Assembly: GCA_002496805.1 (NCBI GenBank)
Contig: DALO01000005.1
Coordinates: forward strand, 70,463 to 103,134
DNA length: 32,672 nt
Direction: 5' to 3'
Source: Methanobacterium sp. UBA353
GTDB lineage: Archaea; Methanobacteriota; Methanobacteria; Methanobacteriales; Methanobacteriaceae
The translations under genes and the position numbers were made by a program. Below the pieces are notes generated by a model. It was given only the letters and a program-made list of their open reading frames with translations. It was not told the DNA's origin and made no database searches. Positions 24,948 through 32,672 of this stretch are shown here, piece after piece (positions within the stretch are counted from its first letter, which is position 1; each line of letters opens with the position of its first letter).

Positions 24948-26043
24948 ATCTCTTTTTAAATTCATCTAAATATTTATCTGCTATGATTTCCCAGTCGAAA
25001 TTTTCAACTGCATAACTCCGGGCATTTTTCGCATCTTGCAAGTTGTCTGATTCTAAATATTCTGCAATCTGACTAGACACATTGTCCCCCTGAATATCCA
25101 GGCTTATTCCACATTCTGCATCGTCTATGATCATCTTGAGGTTGGGTATGTCTGAAACTATGCATTTGAGTCCAGATGCCATTGCCTCTAACAGGGTTAA
25201 GGGTTGTCCCTCATATTTGGAGATCAGTATGTAGTAATCAGATGCTGAAAGAAGCTTAGGGGCCACCTTTTTATGGTCAATGTATCCTAAAAATTTGATG
25301 TTCTTGAGGTTTTTGGTTTCTACCATCTTCCGGGCCCGGGGAAGGAGTTCTCCATCTCCGGCAAAAACCAGGATGGTGTTATCAATTTTCTCACCAGTCT
25401 GTGCAAAAAGTTCGATTAACTCAATTGGCCTTTTTTGATCACTGATGCGACCATAGCTTAAGATGATTTCACAATCCAGGGGAAGGCCCAATTCCTGTTT
25501 AAGTGACTCTTTTTTTCTCGGTTTAAACAGGTCTATATCTACACCATTGGGTATGTATTGGATATGGTCTCTGGGAATTCCTAATTTCACCATTTCAGTG
25601 CTGACTGTGGGGTCGACTGCTGTGAAGTAGGTGTCTTTTTTGAATTTCTTCAGACAGTATCCATCAATGTATGATACCATTTTTTTGTAAAGATGAAGGT
25701 GCCAGGGGTACACTTTTCTAGCCACCTGTCCATGGGGTGTGGTGTGGACTGTGACCAGACAATTGTCAAAGGGGATCTTACCAATAAATAGTGGATTGTG
25801 CAGCCATACAATATCATAATTGTGACTGGAATCTTTGAACTGTTTCTGGACTTTGTTCCAGAATCTTAAAAGGCTAAGGCGTCCGTATTTAATTTCGGAT
25901 CCCAGCTTTATGTCCGGCCCTACTGGTGAGCAGACTTCACAGGTTATTCCCTTTTTTTTTAGCTTTTCAACTACGTTGTAGGCCACATTAGCGATTCCAG
26001 AACCCTGGGGGTAATATTCTGATGTGCAGATTAATATTTTCAA
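24943..26043 (-). CDS. Glycosyltransferase family 4
   Basis: A GT-B transferase of 366 residues. The start ILICTSEYYPQGSGIANVAYN is typical of family 4, as are FTAVDPTVSTEMVK and YIPNGVDIDLFKP at the hinge. The donor domain has LSYGRISDQKRPIELIELF, FAGDGELLPRA and the EX7E site in SKYEGQPLTLLEAMASG. The start codon is TTG, supported by GGGTGGT about eight bases upstream. Donor unknown. It stands between the second CapK-like gene and another family-4 enzyme on the same strand; its stop lies inside a 37-bp repeat unit. Confidence 0.92.
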   Translation of the reverse strand: MKILICTSEYYPQGSGIANVAYNVVEKLKKKGITCEVCSPVGPDIKLGSEIKYGRLSLLRFWNKVQKQFKDSSHNYDIVWLHNPLFIGKIPFDNCLVTVHTTPHGQVARKVYPWHLHLYKKMVSYIDGYCLKKFKKDTYFTAVDPTVSTEMVKLGIPRDHIQYIPNGVDIDLFKPRKKESLKQELGLPLDCEIILSYGRISDQKRPIELIELFAQTGEKIDNTILVFAGDGELLPRARKMVETKNLKNIKFLGYIDHKKVAPKLLSASDYYILISKYEGQPLTLLEAMASGLKCIVSDIPNLKMIIDDAECGISLDIQGDNVSSQIAEYLESDNLQDAKNARSYAVENFDWEIIADKYLDEFKKRL

Positions 26044-26076
26044 TTGGCTATACCACCCGATATATATATCTCAGTT

Positions 26077-27366
26077 TTAGTTCAATTTTATCTTAAGTTT
26101 TGATTCAACTGATTTGAGTTTCTTATTACCTTTCCGGGATATTTCATCCACCAAGACAAATTCAAAATGGACATCCTCTTGGCCCAGGTATTGGTCTATT
26201 CTTTCTTTGACTGCGGTTAATGTTTCATCTGTGAAGTCTTTCGTTTTTGCGATTTCAATGGTTATGTGGTCTATTTTTTCCTGGGTGACTTTGAACTGGT
26301 TTATCTGGGAGAATGGTCTGAGTATTATGGTCCAGATTATGGGGGAGTATATTTTTCCACTTGGTGTTTGTATGAATGAATCTTTCCTTCCCTCTACACT
26401 TTCCATTAACTTGAGGCCCCGGCCACAGTTACATTTCTCATCACTGGGGATGGCCACATCTCCAATGGAGTATCGGATAAGGGGCATTGTATAGTTGTAC
26501 AGGCCGGTGTATATGATTTCACCCCTTTCCCCTGGACTGACTTCTTCTCCGTTTTTTATAAATTCCATAAATACCGAGTCCATGTCCATATGGTATCCGG
26601 AATGTTCTGGACATTCCCAGGCTGTTCTGCCCAGCTCCACGCATCCGAACTGGTCGTATATTTTCTGTTGGAATGTTGATTCTATGGTTTTTCTCATGTT
26701 TTCCATTAACATTTCTGCGGTTACGAAGATTATTTTGGGGTTGATCTTCGGATGGTCTTGGTCCTGCAATTTTTTTGCTAAAAGGAAGATGGAAGTGGCA
26801 TATCCGTCTAGGATTTTGGGATTGAATTTTTCCAGGAAGGATATTTGTTGGTTAACCTCATCAAATAGGGAGATGTATTCTGGTGCGAATATTCTCAGTT
26901 TCTGGAACCATTTTTTGGGTTTTGCCTGGTAGGATGCGGTGATCACCGCCCATTTGTCGCGTATTTTCTGTCCACAGGCCAGGTTGGGTCGGAGGGCTAT
27001 TGCTTTCTGGTAATCTTCATCCCGGGAGCAGTAGACCATGGTTAATGGTTTTCCTGTGGAGCCACTGGTGTGTGGTTTCCAGCATTTTGTGGTGTCAACT
27101 CCCCTGGCTATGGTTTCCTGGGGATAGTGGTCTTTGATGTCCTGTTTGGTGGTGATGGGGATTTTTTTCATATCCTCCAATGATTTGATATCAGCAGGGT
27201 ATAGGCCGGCTTCTTTGAATTTCTGGTGATATAGTGGGATGTTTTTGTAGGAATGGTTCAGGATGCTTTTGAGCATTTTGAATTGTAATTTTTCCAGTTG
27301 GCTTGTTTTCAGCCACTGGTTTTTCATGCATCTTCGCAGGTTGATGAATTTTTGGATATTTCCCAT
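26077..27366 (-). CDS. PaaK/CapK-like adenylate-forming enzyme (second copy)
   Basis: A protein of 429 residues, a paralogue of the product of the gene at 22283. The phosphate-binding loop SGSTGKP is at 101-107. YDQFGCVELGR, YTMPLIRYSIGDVA and CNCGRGLKLMESVEGR follow in the same order as in the first copy. The N-terminal KSILNHSYKNIPLYHQKF is typical of PaaK relatives. It should adenylate a carboxylic acid; the acid and the acceptor are unknown. GAGG seven bases before the ATG supports the start. It lies in a row of leftward genes with glycosyltransferases on both sides, which argues for decoration of the glycan rather than aromatic metabolism. Confidence 0.87.
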   Translation of the reverse strand: MGNIQKFINLRRCMKNQWLKTSQLEKLQFKMLKSILNHSYKNIPLYHQKFKEAGLYPADIKSLEDMKKIPITTKQDIKDHYPQETIARGVDTTKCWKPHTSGSTGKPLTMVYCSRDEDYQKAIALRPNLACGQKIRDKWAVITASYQAKPKKWFQKLRIFAPEYISLFDEVNQQISFLEKFNPKILDGYATSIFLLAKKLQDQDHPKINPKIIFVTAEMLMENMRKTIESTFQQKIYDQFGCVELGRTAWECPEHSGYHMDMDSVFMEFIKNGEEVSPGERGEIIYTGLYNYTMPLIRYSIGDVAIPSDEKCNCGRGLKLMESVEGRKDSFIQTPSGKIYSPIIWTIILRPFSQINQFKVTQEKIDHITIEIAKTKDFTDETLTAVKERIDQYLGQEDVHFEFVLVDEISRKGNKKLKSVESKLKIKLN

Positions 27367-27495
27367 GATCGGTCCTCGTTTAAATCTTAAGTACTATTTT
27401 TTTTTAAAAAAAATGGATTAAAATGGCCTTATTTTGTAGGTATATGCCGGTTTAAGGTGATTATGTTATTAGAATTAATATGTTTAAAAGAATTA

Positions 27496-27538
27496 TTTGT
27501 GAAACATTCACCTTTGGTACTTGATTTGTGAAACATTC
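27496..27538. repeat. Two-copy 14-bp direct repeat downstream of a glycosyltransferase
   Basis: TTTGTGAAACATTC occurs at 27496-27509 and 27525-27538, 29 bases apart, just beyond the stop of the leftward gene that ends at 27551. It matches the pattern of repeats downstream of stop codons elsewhere in the locus. Confidence 0.7.
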
Positions 27539-27550
27539 TTTTATATATTT

Positions 27551-28759
27551 TTAAACGTTTTCGATTAGACCTATCCATTTGTTGGTGATTTTATCCCATG
27601 AAAACTCTTTTTCAACGTATGATTGGGCTTTGTGGGCATATTTTTTCCTTAGTGTGGGGTTTTCGATTAAGTAGTTGAGTTTTTCTTGTAATTCCTGGCA
27701 GTCGTGTGGTGTGTATAAGAGTCCTGTGATCTGGTCCAGTATGATTTCATTAGTGCCTCCTACATCGGTGGCTATGGTGGCACATCCGGCAGCGCATGCT
27801 TCCATGACTGATGTGGGTAACCCTTCAGAATAGGATGGGTTGACAAATATATCAGTTTGTTTTAATATTCTCGGGATTTCTTTACCTGTTTTATATCCTA
27901 AAAATTCTATTTTACCCTTCAAAGATTGGTGTTCACTGGCTATCTTTTCTAACTCTTCCTTGTATGGTCCGTCACCAACTATCAGGAGTTTGAAATTGGA
28001 TTTGTTGTCTTTGAGTGCGGATATTAAATCCTGCGCACCTTTTGCATATACTATCCTGCCAATGAATGTTATAACGATCTTATCTTCGTGTGTTGAACTT
28101 GTATCTTTGTGGGATGTTTTTGGGTCCTGGTAGAATGTTTTATTATCTTTGTCTGGTTGGTCCGGGTTCTTGGTGTGTGGGTTGTTATTATCCTTAAATA
28201 GGGCCATGTCTATTCCGTTGGGCATTACTATGGGGTTTCTTGCGCCTAAGTGTTTTATGAACTGGGCGGATGCTGATGAGACTCCCATATTTACTACGGC
28301 TTTTTGGGTTATTAGTAATCCGAATAGGTGATCGTAGGTGATGCTTATGAGGTTTACCAGGGGGTTGTCCACCACGCTGTGTACTGATCCTCTCTCCATA
28401 TATATTAGTGGTTTGAATTTTATCACTGCTAAAAACCATCCCAGGGCACAGATTAAGAAGAAGCGGGTTTGGATGTTGAATAGATGGTAGTTTGTTCGTA
28501 ACAATCGGTATATGGTTTTGATGGTTGTTAGGGTGGGTTTGGGGATGGGGTATACTCCTCCCAGTGCATTCCAGGTGGGTAGTCTGAATATGTTTACCTT
28601 GTCCACTTGTTCTTGGGTGGGTGAGCCATCTACATTGCAGGTATATACATCGACTTGGTATCCTCTTTTTACCAGTCTTCGGGCTATTTCGTGAACATTT
28701 TTTGGGTAACCCCCTATGGTTGGTGGGTAGTATCCTGCAAAAATGGCTATTTTTTTCAT
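27551..28759 (-). CDS. Glycosyltransferase family 4 with a low-complexity linker
   Basis: A GT-B transferase of about 402 residues. The N-terminus KKIAIFAGYYPPTIGGYPKNVHEIARRL is a classic family-4 start. The hinge is VMPNGIDMALF and the donor domain has ITFIGRIVYAKGAQDLI, IVGDGPYKEEL, FLGYKTGKEIPRIL and the EX7E site in SYSEGLPTSVMEACAAG. Between hinge and donor domain lies an unusual run of about 37 residues (nucleotides about 28080-28192) made almost only of Asp, Asn, Lys, Pro, Thr, Ser and His. The ATG at 28759 gives the standard N-terminus; an in-frame ATG 69 bases upstream adds a tail unlike the family. Sugar donor unknown. Confidence 0.9.
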   Translation of the reverse strand: MKKIAIFAGYYPPTIGGYPKNVHEIARRLVKRGYQVDVYTCNVDGSPTQEQVDKVNIFRLPTWNALGGVYPIPKPTLTTIKTIYRLLRTNYHLFNIQTRFFLICALGWFLAVIKFKPLIYMERGSVHSVVDNPLVNLISITYDHLFGLLITQKAVVNMGVSSASAQFIKHLGARNPIVMPNGIDMALFKDNNNPHTKNPDQPDKDNKTFYQDPKTSHKDTSSTHEDKIVITFIGRIVYAKGAQDLISALKDNKSNFKLLIVGDGPYKEELEKIASEHQSLKGKIEFLGYKTGKEIPRILKQTDIFVNPSYSEGLPTSVMEACAAGCATIATDVGGTNEIILDQITGLLYTPHDCQELQEKLNYLIENPTLRKKYAHKAQSYVEKEFSWDKITNKWIGLIENV

Positions 28760-29431
28760 CTTTTTAAACTCTAACCTGATTTTGATTAATAAACAGTAAC
28801 ATATCTCTGACATTATAGTTAATTTCAATAGTTATAAAAATTTTTAGTAATAAGAATCTTTAACTATGGAAGGTTCCTGTTTCACTAGACTGGGATTTTG
28901 AATTGCAAACTGTAATATCATATTTTAAGTAATTATTGATTTACTCACTATCTTTTTAGTTTTTCTTATACTAGTAGTTTTTTTTTAAACTACCAAGATT
29001 TATCAAGGTTCTAAACCAGTGCAGAATAATTAAAACATGTTAAAATTAACTAATTCACATTATAAACTTATATTTCATCCTATAACATAGAATATGAGTT
29101 TATTTTCATCCATATTCTGTATATTTTTCAAGAACTTTTTCTGGGAGGATACATATTACTGTATAAAATATATACAAGATGCGGCAATAATTACTCATTA
29201 AATAGTACTTATTAAGATGAAAATTGATGATGATAAAAAAAATTGTTAAATGCTACGTTGGTGTTGTGGGCCGCTGTGAAGCGATTCACAATGGATCCTT
29301 TGAATCTTAATAATATTGTGATGAGATAAACCATACTACAAATGTGAATTTCTATTTAAGGCCATCACAATATATTTTTGTGGTAAGATTTCGAGGTTTA
29401 AAAAAAAAAATGTTGGGCGAGGGATTTTAAG
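28760..29431. other. Divergent intergenic region before the adhesin
   Basis: About 670 AT-rich bases without a gene. It contains a hairpin with stem GTAGTTT/AAACTAC and a six-T loop (28974-28993), a short perfect inverted repeat TGTGAA-GCGA-TTCACA (29275-29290), and a palindrome overlapping a TATA-like element (29366-29382). Long leader regions are common before large adhesin genes. Confidence 0.5.
29366..29382 (+). promoter_or_regulatory. Palindrome overlapping a TATA-like element of the adhesin gene
   Basis: CACAA-TATATTT-TTGTG has five-base arms around an AT-rich centre that also looks like an archaeal TATA box. It is 50-66 bases before the ATG at 29432. A repressor bound here would block the basal transcription factors. 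Inference from symmetry and position. Confidence 0.35.
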
Positions 29432-32400
29432 ATGAAAAAGAAGCTATTGTTTATATCTTTGGTTTTAATGTTTGGATTGGTTTTTTCTGGAGCAGTGTCA
29501 GCAGCTGACATCTATGTGAACACCACTGGGAACGATGCCACCGGTACTGGTACTATTGATAACCCGTATTTATCGGTTAGTAAGGGTGTTTCCAAAGTTT
29601 CAGCTGGTGGGACAGTTTACATTGCAGATGGTGTTTATAACGGGACGAATAACCGGGGAATAACCATCAGTAAGAGTATGACTATTCAGGGTCAAAGTGA
29701 AGCTGGTACAATTATTGACGCCCAACAATTAAACCGTATCTTCACAATTAAGTCTACGGCCACAGTTAACATATTTAATATAACTCTACGTAATGGTGCT
29801 GTTGATGATACTATTCATAATCTGGGAGGCAGTATCGAAAATGATGGTAATCTTAAGTTAAAAGGTTGTACTTTATCTGACAATTTTGGGGGTGATAGTG
29901 GTGGTGCAATTTTCAATAATAATCTTGCTTCTTTAACGATAACGGATTGTACCTTCAATAATAACGCTGTTAATACACAGGATTTGGGTGAGGGTATGGG
30001 TGGTGCTATTATTAACCATTATTTGATGACTGTTACTGGGAGCAGTTTCAATCAAAACTATGCCGATTGCGGTGGTGCAATCTTCACTAGTGATAATGGA
30101 AATTCCATCTTAAATAACTGTATTTTCACTGGTAACGTTGCTGAGTCCAGTGGTGGTGCTGTTTTCAATATTATGGGAACTACTACCATTAATAATTGTG
30201 TTTTCAACAATAACACTGCACTTGTGAATGTAGGTGGTGCTATCCTTAATAATGGTAAGGCGAATATTGTTAATAGCATTTTCAATGGGAACACTGCAGA
30301 TTCTGGTGGTGCCATATTTACTGATGGGTTTGATGATGATACCTTGATTGTTACTGGCAGCATTTTCACCAATAATGTGGCCAAACAAGTTACTGAATTC
30401 GGGTCTGGTGCTGGTGGTGCTATCTCCACATCCATTGGTACCCTCAACTTCAATGCCTTTTTTAACAACACTGCCGATTCTGGGAATACCTTATCTGCTT
30501 TTGATTTTCCTGTTAATGCCGTTAAAAACTGGTGGGGATATAATAACGATCCTGCTGGTGATATAGAGGGGCCTGTGAACTATAATCAATGGATTGTGAT
30601 GCAGTTAAGTGCCTTGCCTACTATTATTTCTCCTGGGGAGACCAGTACGGTGACTGCCAATTTCAACCATGTAAATGGTGGTGGTATTTTAACTGGTGGC
30701 CACATACCTGATGGTTTAAGTGTTCTTTTTGAAAGTGACCATAAAGGTAGTGTTAATCCGGCCATAGTCTTCACACTAAATGGGATAGCCATTACCACTT
30801 ATACTGCTGGTTTTGTTGAAGGTGGATTGTCAACTGTTGAAGCCACTTTACACAATCAAATTCTTAACACAACTATAACCATCCCTAATCCGGTGGATCT
30901 TATTCCATCCAACCTGGTTGTTCCTTCCAATCCCTACACCATGTACAATTATAAAGTATATGTGGATGTAACCAATGATGGGACTGATAGCACTCCTACT
31001 GGTTTTTATGTTATTTTAAAAGATAACGGCAATGAAGTTGATAGGAAAAGGATAACTGGCCTGGCTGGTAAAACAACTTATTATGGCTTGGCTTTTGATT
31101 GGAAGCCTGCTGGTCCGGGTTCACACATTTTGGAAGTGCTGGTTGATCCTGAAAATGAGGTAATTGAATTTAATGAAACCAACAATGCCATAAATACCAC
31201 TAGAAATGTGTTCACCATCACCCAACTCATTGTTGACCCGGTTAATTGTTACACTAATGATCAGGTGACACTCACCGCTAAATTGATGGACACTGCCTAT
31301 AACACTCCGATTAGTGGGAAAACTATATATTTCAAAGTTAACGATGCTTTTGTGAACAGTGCAGTGACTGATGCAAATGGAGTTGCTAGTTTAGCTTATA
31401 ATGTTGCTTTTTATCCGAATACTTACACTATTTTTGGAGAATTCGTGCAGGATAGTCTGTATTTGGGCAGTGAGGATACTGATTATTTGGATGTGAAGTT
31501 TACTCCAACTAATGTCACTGTTAATGCAGTGGAAGGGTACTGGAATGACACTGTTAACTTGCAAGCCACTCTTACTGATACTGGGCATAATAGGCCTTTG
31601 CAGAATAAAGAGGTGAACTTCAAAGTCAATGGAGAGGATATAGGTAGTACGTTTACTAATGAATTTGGAGTGGCAACCAAACCATACCGTATACCCTTAA
31701 ACAGTGGGAATTATCCCATTGTTGTTACCTTTACGCAAGATCTTATCTATCTGGGAACAACCAACACCACCTCACTTAACGTGAAATCTACACCTACAAA
31801 AATCATTGTAAACCAGGCAACGGGTTACTGGGATGATACTGTAACCATAACTGCTACATTAACCGACAACGCACCTGGACACAACAACAAACCCCTCCAA
31901 GGAAAAACCATACACTTCACAATACAAGGCGACCCCAACACATACCACGCCATGACCAACACATCTGGAACAGCAAGCATCCAATACAAAATCACACAAA
32001 ACACCGGACCTTACACCATAACCGCCACCCTCGACACCGACCAAATCTACACAGGCACAACCGGAACCAACACACTAACCGTACAAAGCACACCCACACA
32101 AATCGTTGTTAGTCCAGTGTCAGGTTATGATCATGATATAGTTAGTCTCACAGCATCATTTAAAGATACAATTCATAACAAACCACTTGAAAATAAAATT
32201 ATTCAATTCTTTGTTAATAACAACCCTGAAGGTTTTGCTACGACGACCTATGAGGGAATCGCAACATTATCTTATACAATTAATCTTGATGCAGGGAACT
32301 ACGCAATTTTTGCTAAATTTTCAGGGGATGACATTTACAGTACCAGTAATGGAACTAACAATCTAAATGTGATTCTGGTTGTGACAAATGTTAACCCTGC

Positions 32401-32672
32401 AAATGGTACTACTACCACAAATGTATCACAAATTATCACTGTTACTTTTAATGGACAGATAAAAAATGGTAGTTCTTATGACACCATAACCGTTAAAAAT
32501 AGCCAGGGAACATCACAAACAATAAACAAAAACATCATCAATAATCAAATGATTATTACCGTAAGCAGCAGTTATGCAGATGGAACTTACACTTTATACA
32601 TACCCATAAACAGCATCCAAGACCTAGCAGGCAACCCACTACAAAACACACTAAACAACACATTCACAGTTG
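29432..32672 (+). CDS. Adhesin-like secreted protein, 5' part (continues past the window)
   Basis: The frame is open for 1080 codons to the window end, with no stop. Residues 1-25 form a signal peptide (MKKKLLFISLVLMFGLVFSG, then AVSA before the likely cut). Residues about 28-400 form a right-handed beta-helix with at least seven GGAIFN-like repeats and stacked (N/D)C(I/V/T)F motifs, as in methanogen adhesin-like and chlamydial Pmp-like proteins. A CARDB-like domain follows (about 488-590, with DPENEVIEFNETNN). Then come four Ig-like repeats of about 96-100 residues starting near nucleotides 31214, 31502, 31790 and 32090 (three begin with TPT and contain GY(W/D)-D), and the start of a Big_5-like domain (VTNVNPANGTTTT). 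It would sit outside the cell wall and bind surfaces or partner cells. The third Ig repeat has a very different base composition from its neighbours. The anchor must lie in the missing C-terminus. Confidence 0.93.
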   Translation, partial: MKKKLLFISLVLMFGLVFSGAVSAADIYVNTTGNDATGTGTIDNPYLSVSKGVSKVSAGGTVYIADGVYNGTNNRGITISKSMTIQGQSEAGTIIDAQQLNRIFTIKSTATVNIFNITLRNGAVDDTIHNLGGSIENDGNLKLKGCTLSDNFGGDSGGAIFNNNLASLTITDCTFNNNAVNTQDLGEGMGGAIINHYLMTVTGSSFNQNYADCGGAIFTSDNGNSILNNCIFTGNVAESSGGAVFNIMGTTTINNCVFNNNTALVNVGGAILNNGKANIVNSIFNGNTADSGGAIFTDGFDDDTLIVTGSIFTNNVAKQVTEFGSGAGGAISTSIGTLNFNAFFNNTADSGNTLSAFDFPVNAVKNWWGYNNDPAGDIEGPVNYNQWIVMQLSALPTIISPGETSTVTANFNHVNGGGILTGGHIPDGLSVLFESDHKGSVNPAIVFTLNGIAITTYTAGFVEGGLSTVEATLHNQILNTTITIPNPVDLIPSNLVVPSNPYTMYNYKVYVDVTNDGTDSTPTGFYVILKDNGNEVDRKRITGLAGKTTYYGLAFDWKPAGPGSHILEVLVDPENEVIEFNETNNAINTTRNVFTITQLIVDPVNCYTNDQVTLTAKLMDTAYNTPISGKTIYFKVNDAFVNSAVTDANGVASLAYNVAFYPNTYTIFGEFVQDSLYLGSEDTDYLDVKFTPTNVTVNAVEGYWNDTVNLQATLTDTGHNRPLQNKEVNFKVNGEDIGSTFTNEFGVATKPYRIPLNSGNYPIVVTFTQDLIYLGTTNTTSLNVKSTPTKIIVNQATGYWDDTVTITATLTDNAPGHNNKPLQGKTIHFTIQGDPNTYHAMTNTSGTASIQYKITQNTGPYTITATLDTDQIYTGTTGTNTLTVQSTPTQIVVSPVSGYDHDIVSLTASFKDTIHNKPLENKIIQFFVNNNPEGFATTTYEGIATLSYTINLDAGNYAIFAKFSGDDIYSTSNGTNNLNVILVVTNVNPANGTTTTNVSQIITVTFNGQIKNGSSYDTITVKNSQGTSQTINKNIINNQMIITVSSSYADGTYTLYIPINSIQDLAGNPLQNTLNNTFTV

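Noticed and set aside
28760..28828. N-terminal extension of the glycosyltransferase to 28828
   Set aside because: The extra 23 residues do not resemble the family. KKIAIFAGYYPP is the normal N-terminus and has its own ATG.
28974..28993. Terminator hairpin with T loop
   Set aside because: It lies upstream of both flanking genes, so there is no transcript for it to end. The T-run forms the loop rather than a tail.
29255..29310. tRNA-like or structured RNA segment (a GC-richer patch with TGTGAAGCGATTCACA)
   Set aside because: Only one short stem can be formed. No cloverleaf, T-arm or anticodon arm is present. Kept only as a minor dyad.
31859..32044. Minus-strand ORF rich in Val, Gly and Cys
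   Set aside because: It is the antisense shadow of the C-rich, T-poor Ig repeat of the adhesin. Its existence only reflects that composition.

Overview
The window looks like part of a methanogenic archaeon of the Methanobacteriales, most likely Methanobacterium or a close relative. The evidence is the AT-rich sequence, archaeal TATA-like promoters, GGTG/GAGG ribosome binding sites with some TTG starts, a HisKA_2-type PAS histidine kinase, and a long secreted adhesin-like protein with beta-helix, CARDB and Ig-like domains. No rRNA, tRNA, CRISPR array or insertion sequence was seen.

Layout. Positions 1-3000 hold a two-gene pair (a small membrane protein with a predicted outside beta domain, then a YdjM-like membrane hydrolase) and a soluble two-PAS histidine kinase on the minus strand. 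Positions 3558-28759 are one large surface-glycan locus made of short cassettes that repeatedly change strand. Its genes are: an RmlA-type glucose-1-phosphate thymidylyltransferase; a CDP-glycerol glycerophosphotransferase-like enzyme; sugar nucleotide epimerases/dehydratases; an EamA-type permease; a UDP-HexNAc 6-dehydrogenase; a GpsA-like glycerol-3-phosphate dehydrogenase translationally coupled to a LicC-like nucleotidyltransferase; a Wzx-type flippase; a WbpE-like aminotransferase coupled to a WbpB-WbpD fusion protein; five GT-B glycosyltransferases; and two PaaK/CapK-like adenylate-forming enzymes. Positions 29432-32672 are the 5' part of a giant adhesin that runs off the window.

How the genes may work together. 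The 6-dehydrogenase, the WbpB-WbpD fusion and the WbpE-like aminotransferase together could make a UDP-2,3-diacetamido-2,3-dideoxy-hexuronic acid, a sugar type known from bacterial O-antigens and methanogen N-glycans. The GpsA-like enzyme, the LicC-like cytidylyl-type transferase and the glycerophosphotransferase-like protein could form a small CDP-glycerol route that adds glycerol phosphate to the wall or glycan, similar to teichoic acid. The LegB-like dehydratase, the small nucleotidyltransferase and a second epimerase form a tight three-gene operon for another modified sugar. The glycosyltransferases and flippase would assemble and export the glycan.

Unexplained structure. Most spacers inside the glycan locus carry their own short tandem-repeat array (units of 22, 27, 37, about 48 and 54 bp, plus 2-copy repeats), and several of these arrays start on or include the stop codon of the neighbouring gene. 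The 27-bp array before the epimerase at 6002 is open as a 31-residue ORF in which 8 of 10 copy-to-copy changes are synonymous, so it may be a real small peptide. One epimerase gene appears to start at ATT. A degraded reading frame resembling a LAGLIDADG-type protein lies before the flippase. The adhesin has an internal Ig repeat with strikingly different base composition from its neighbours.
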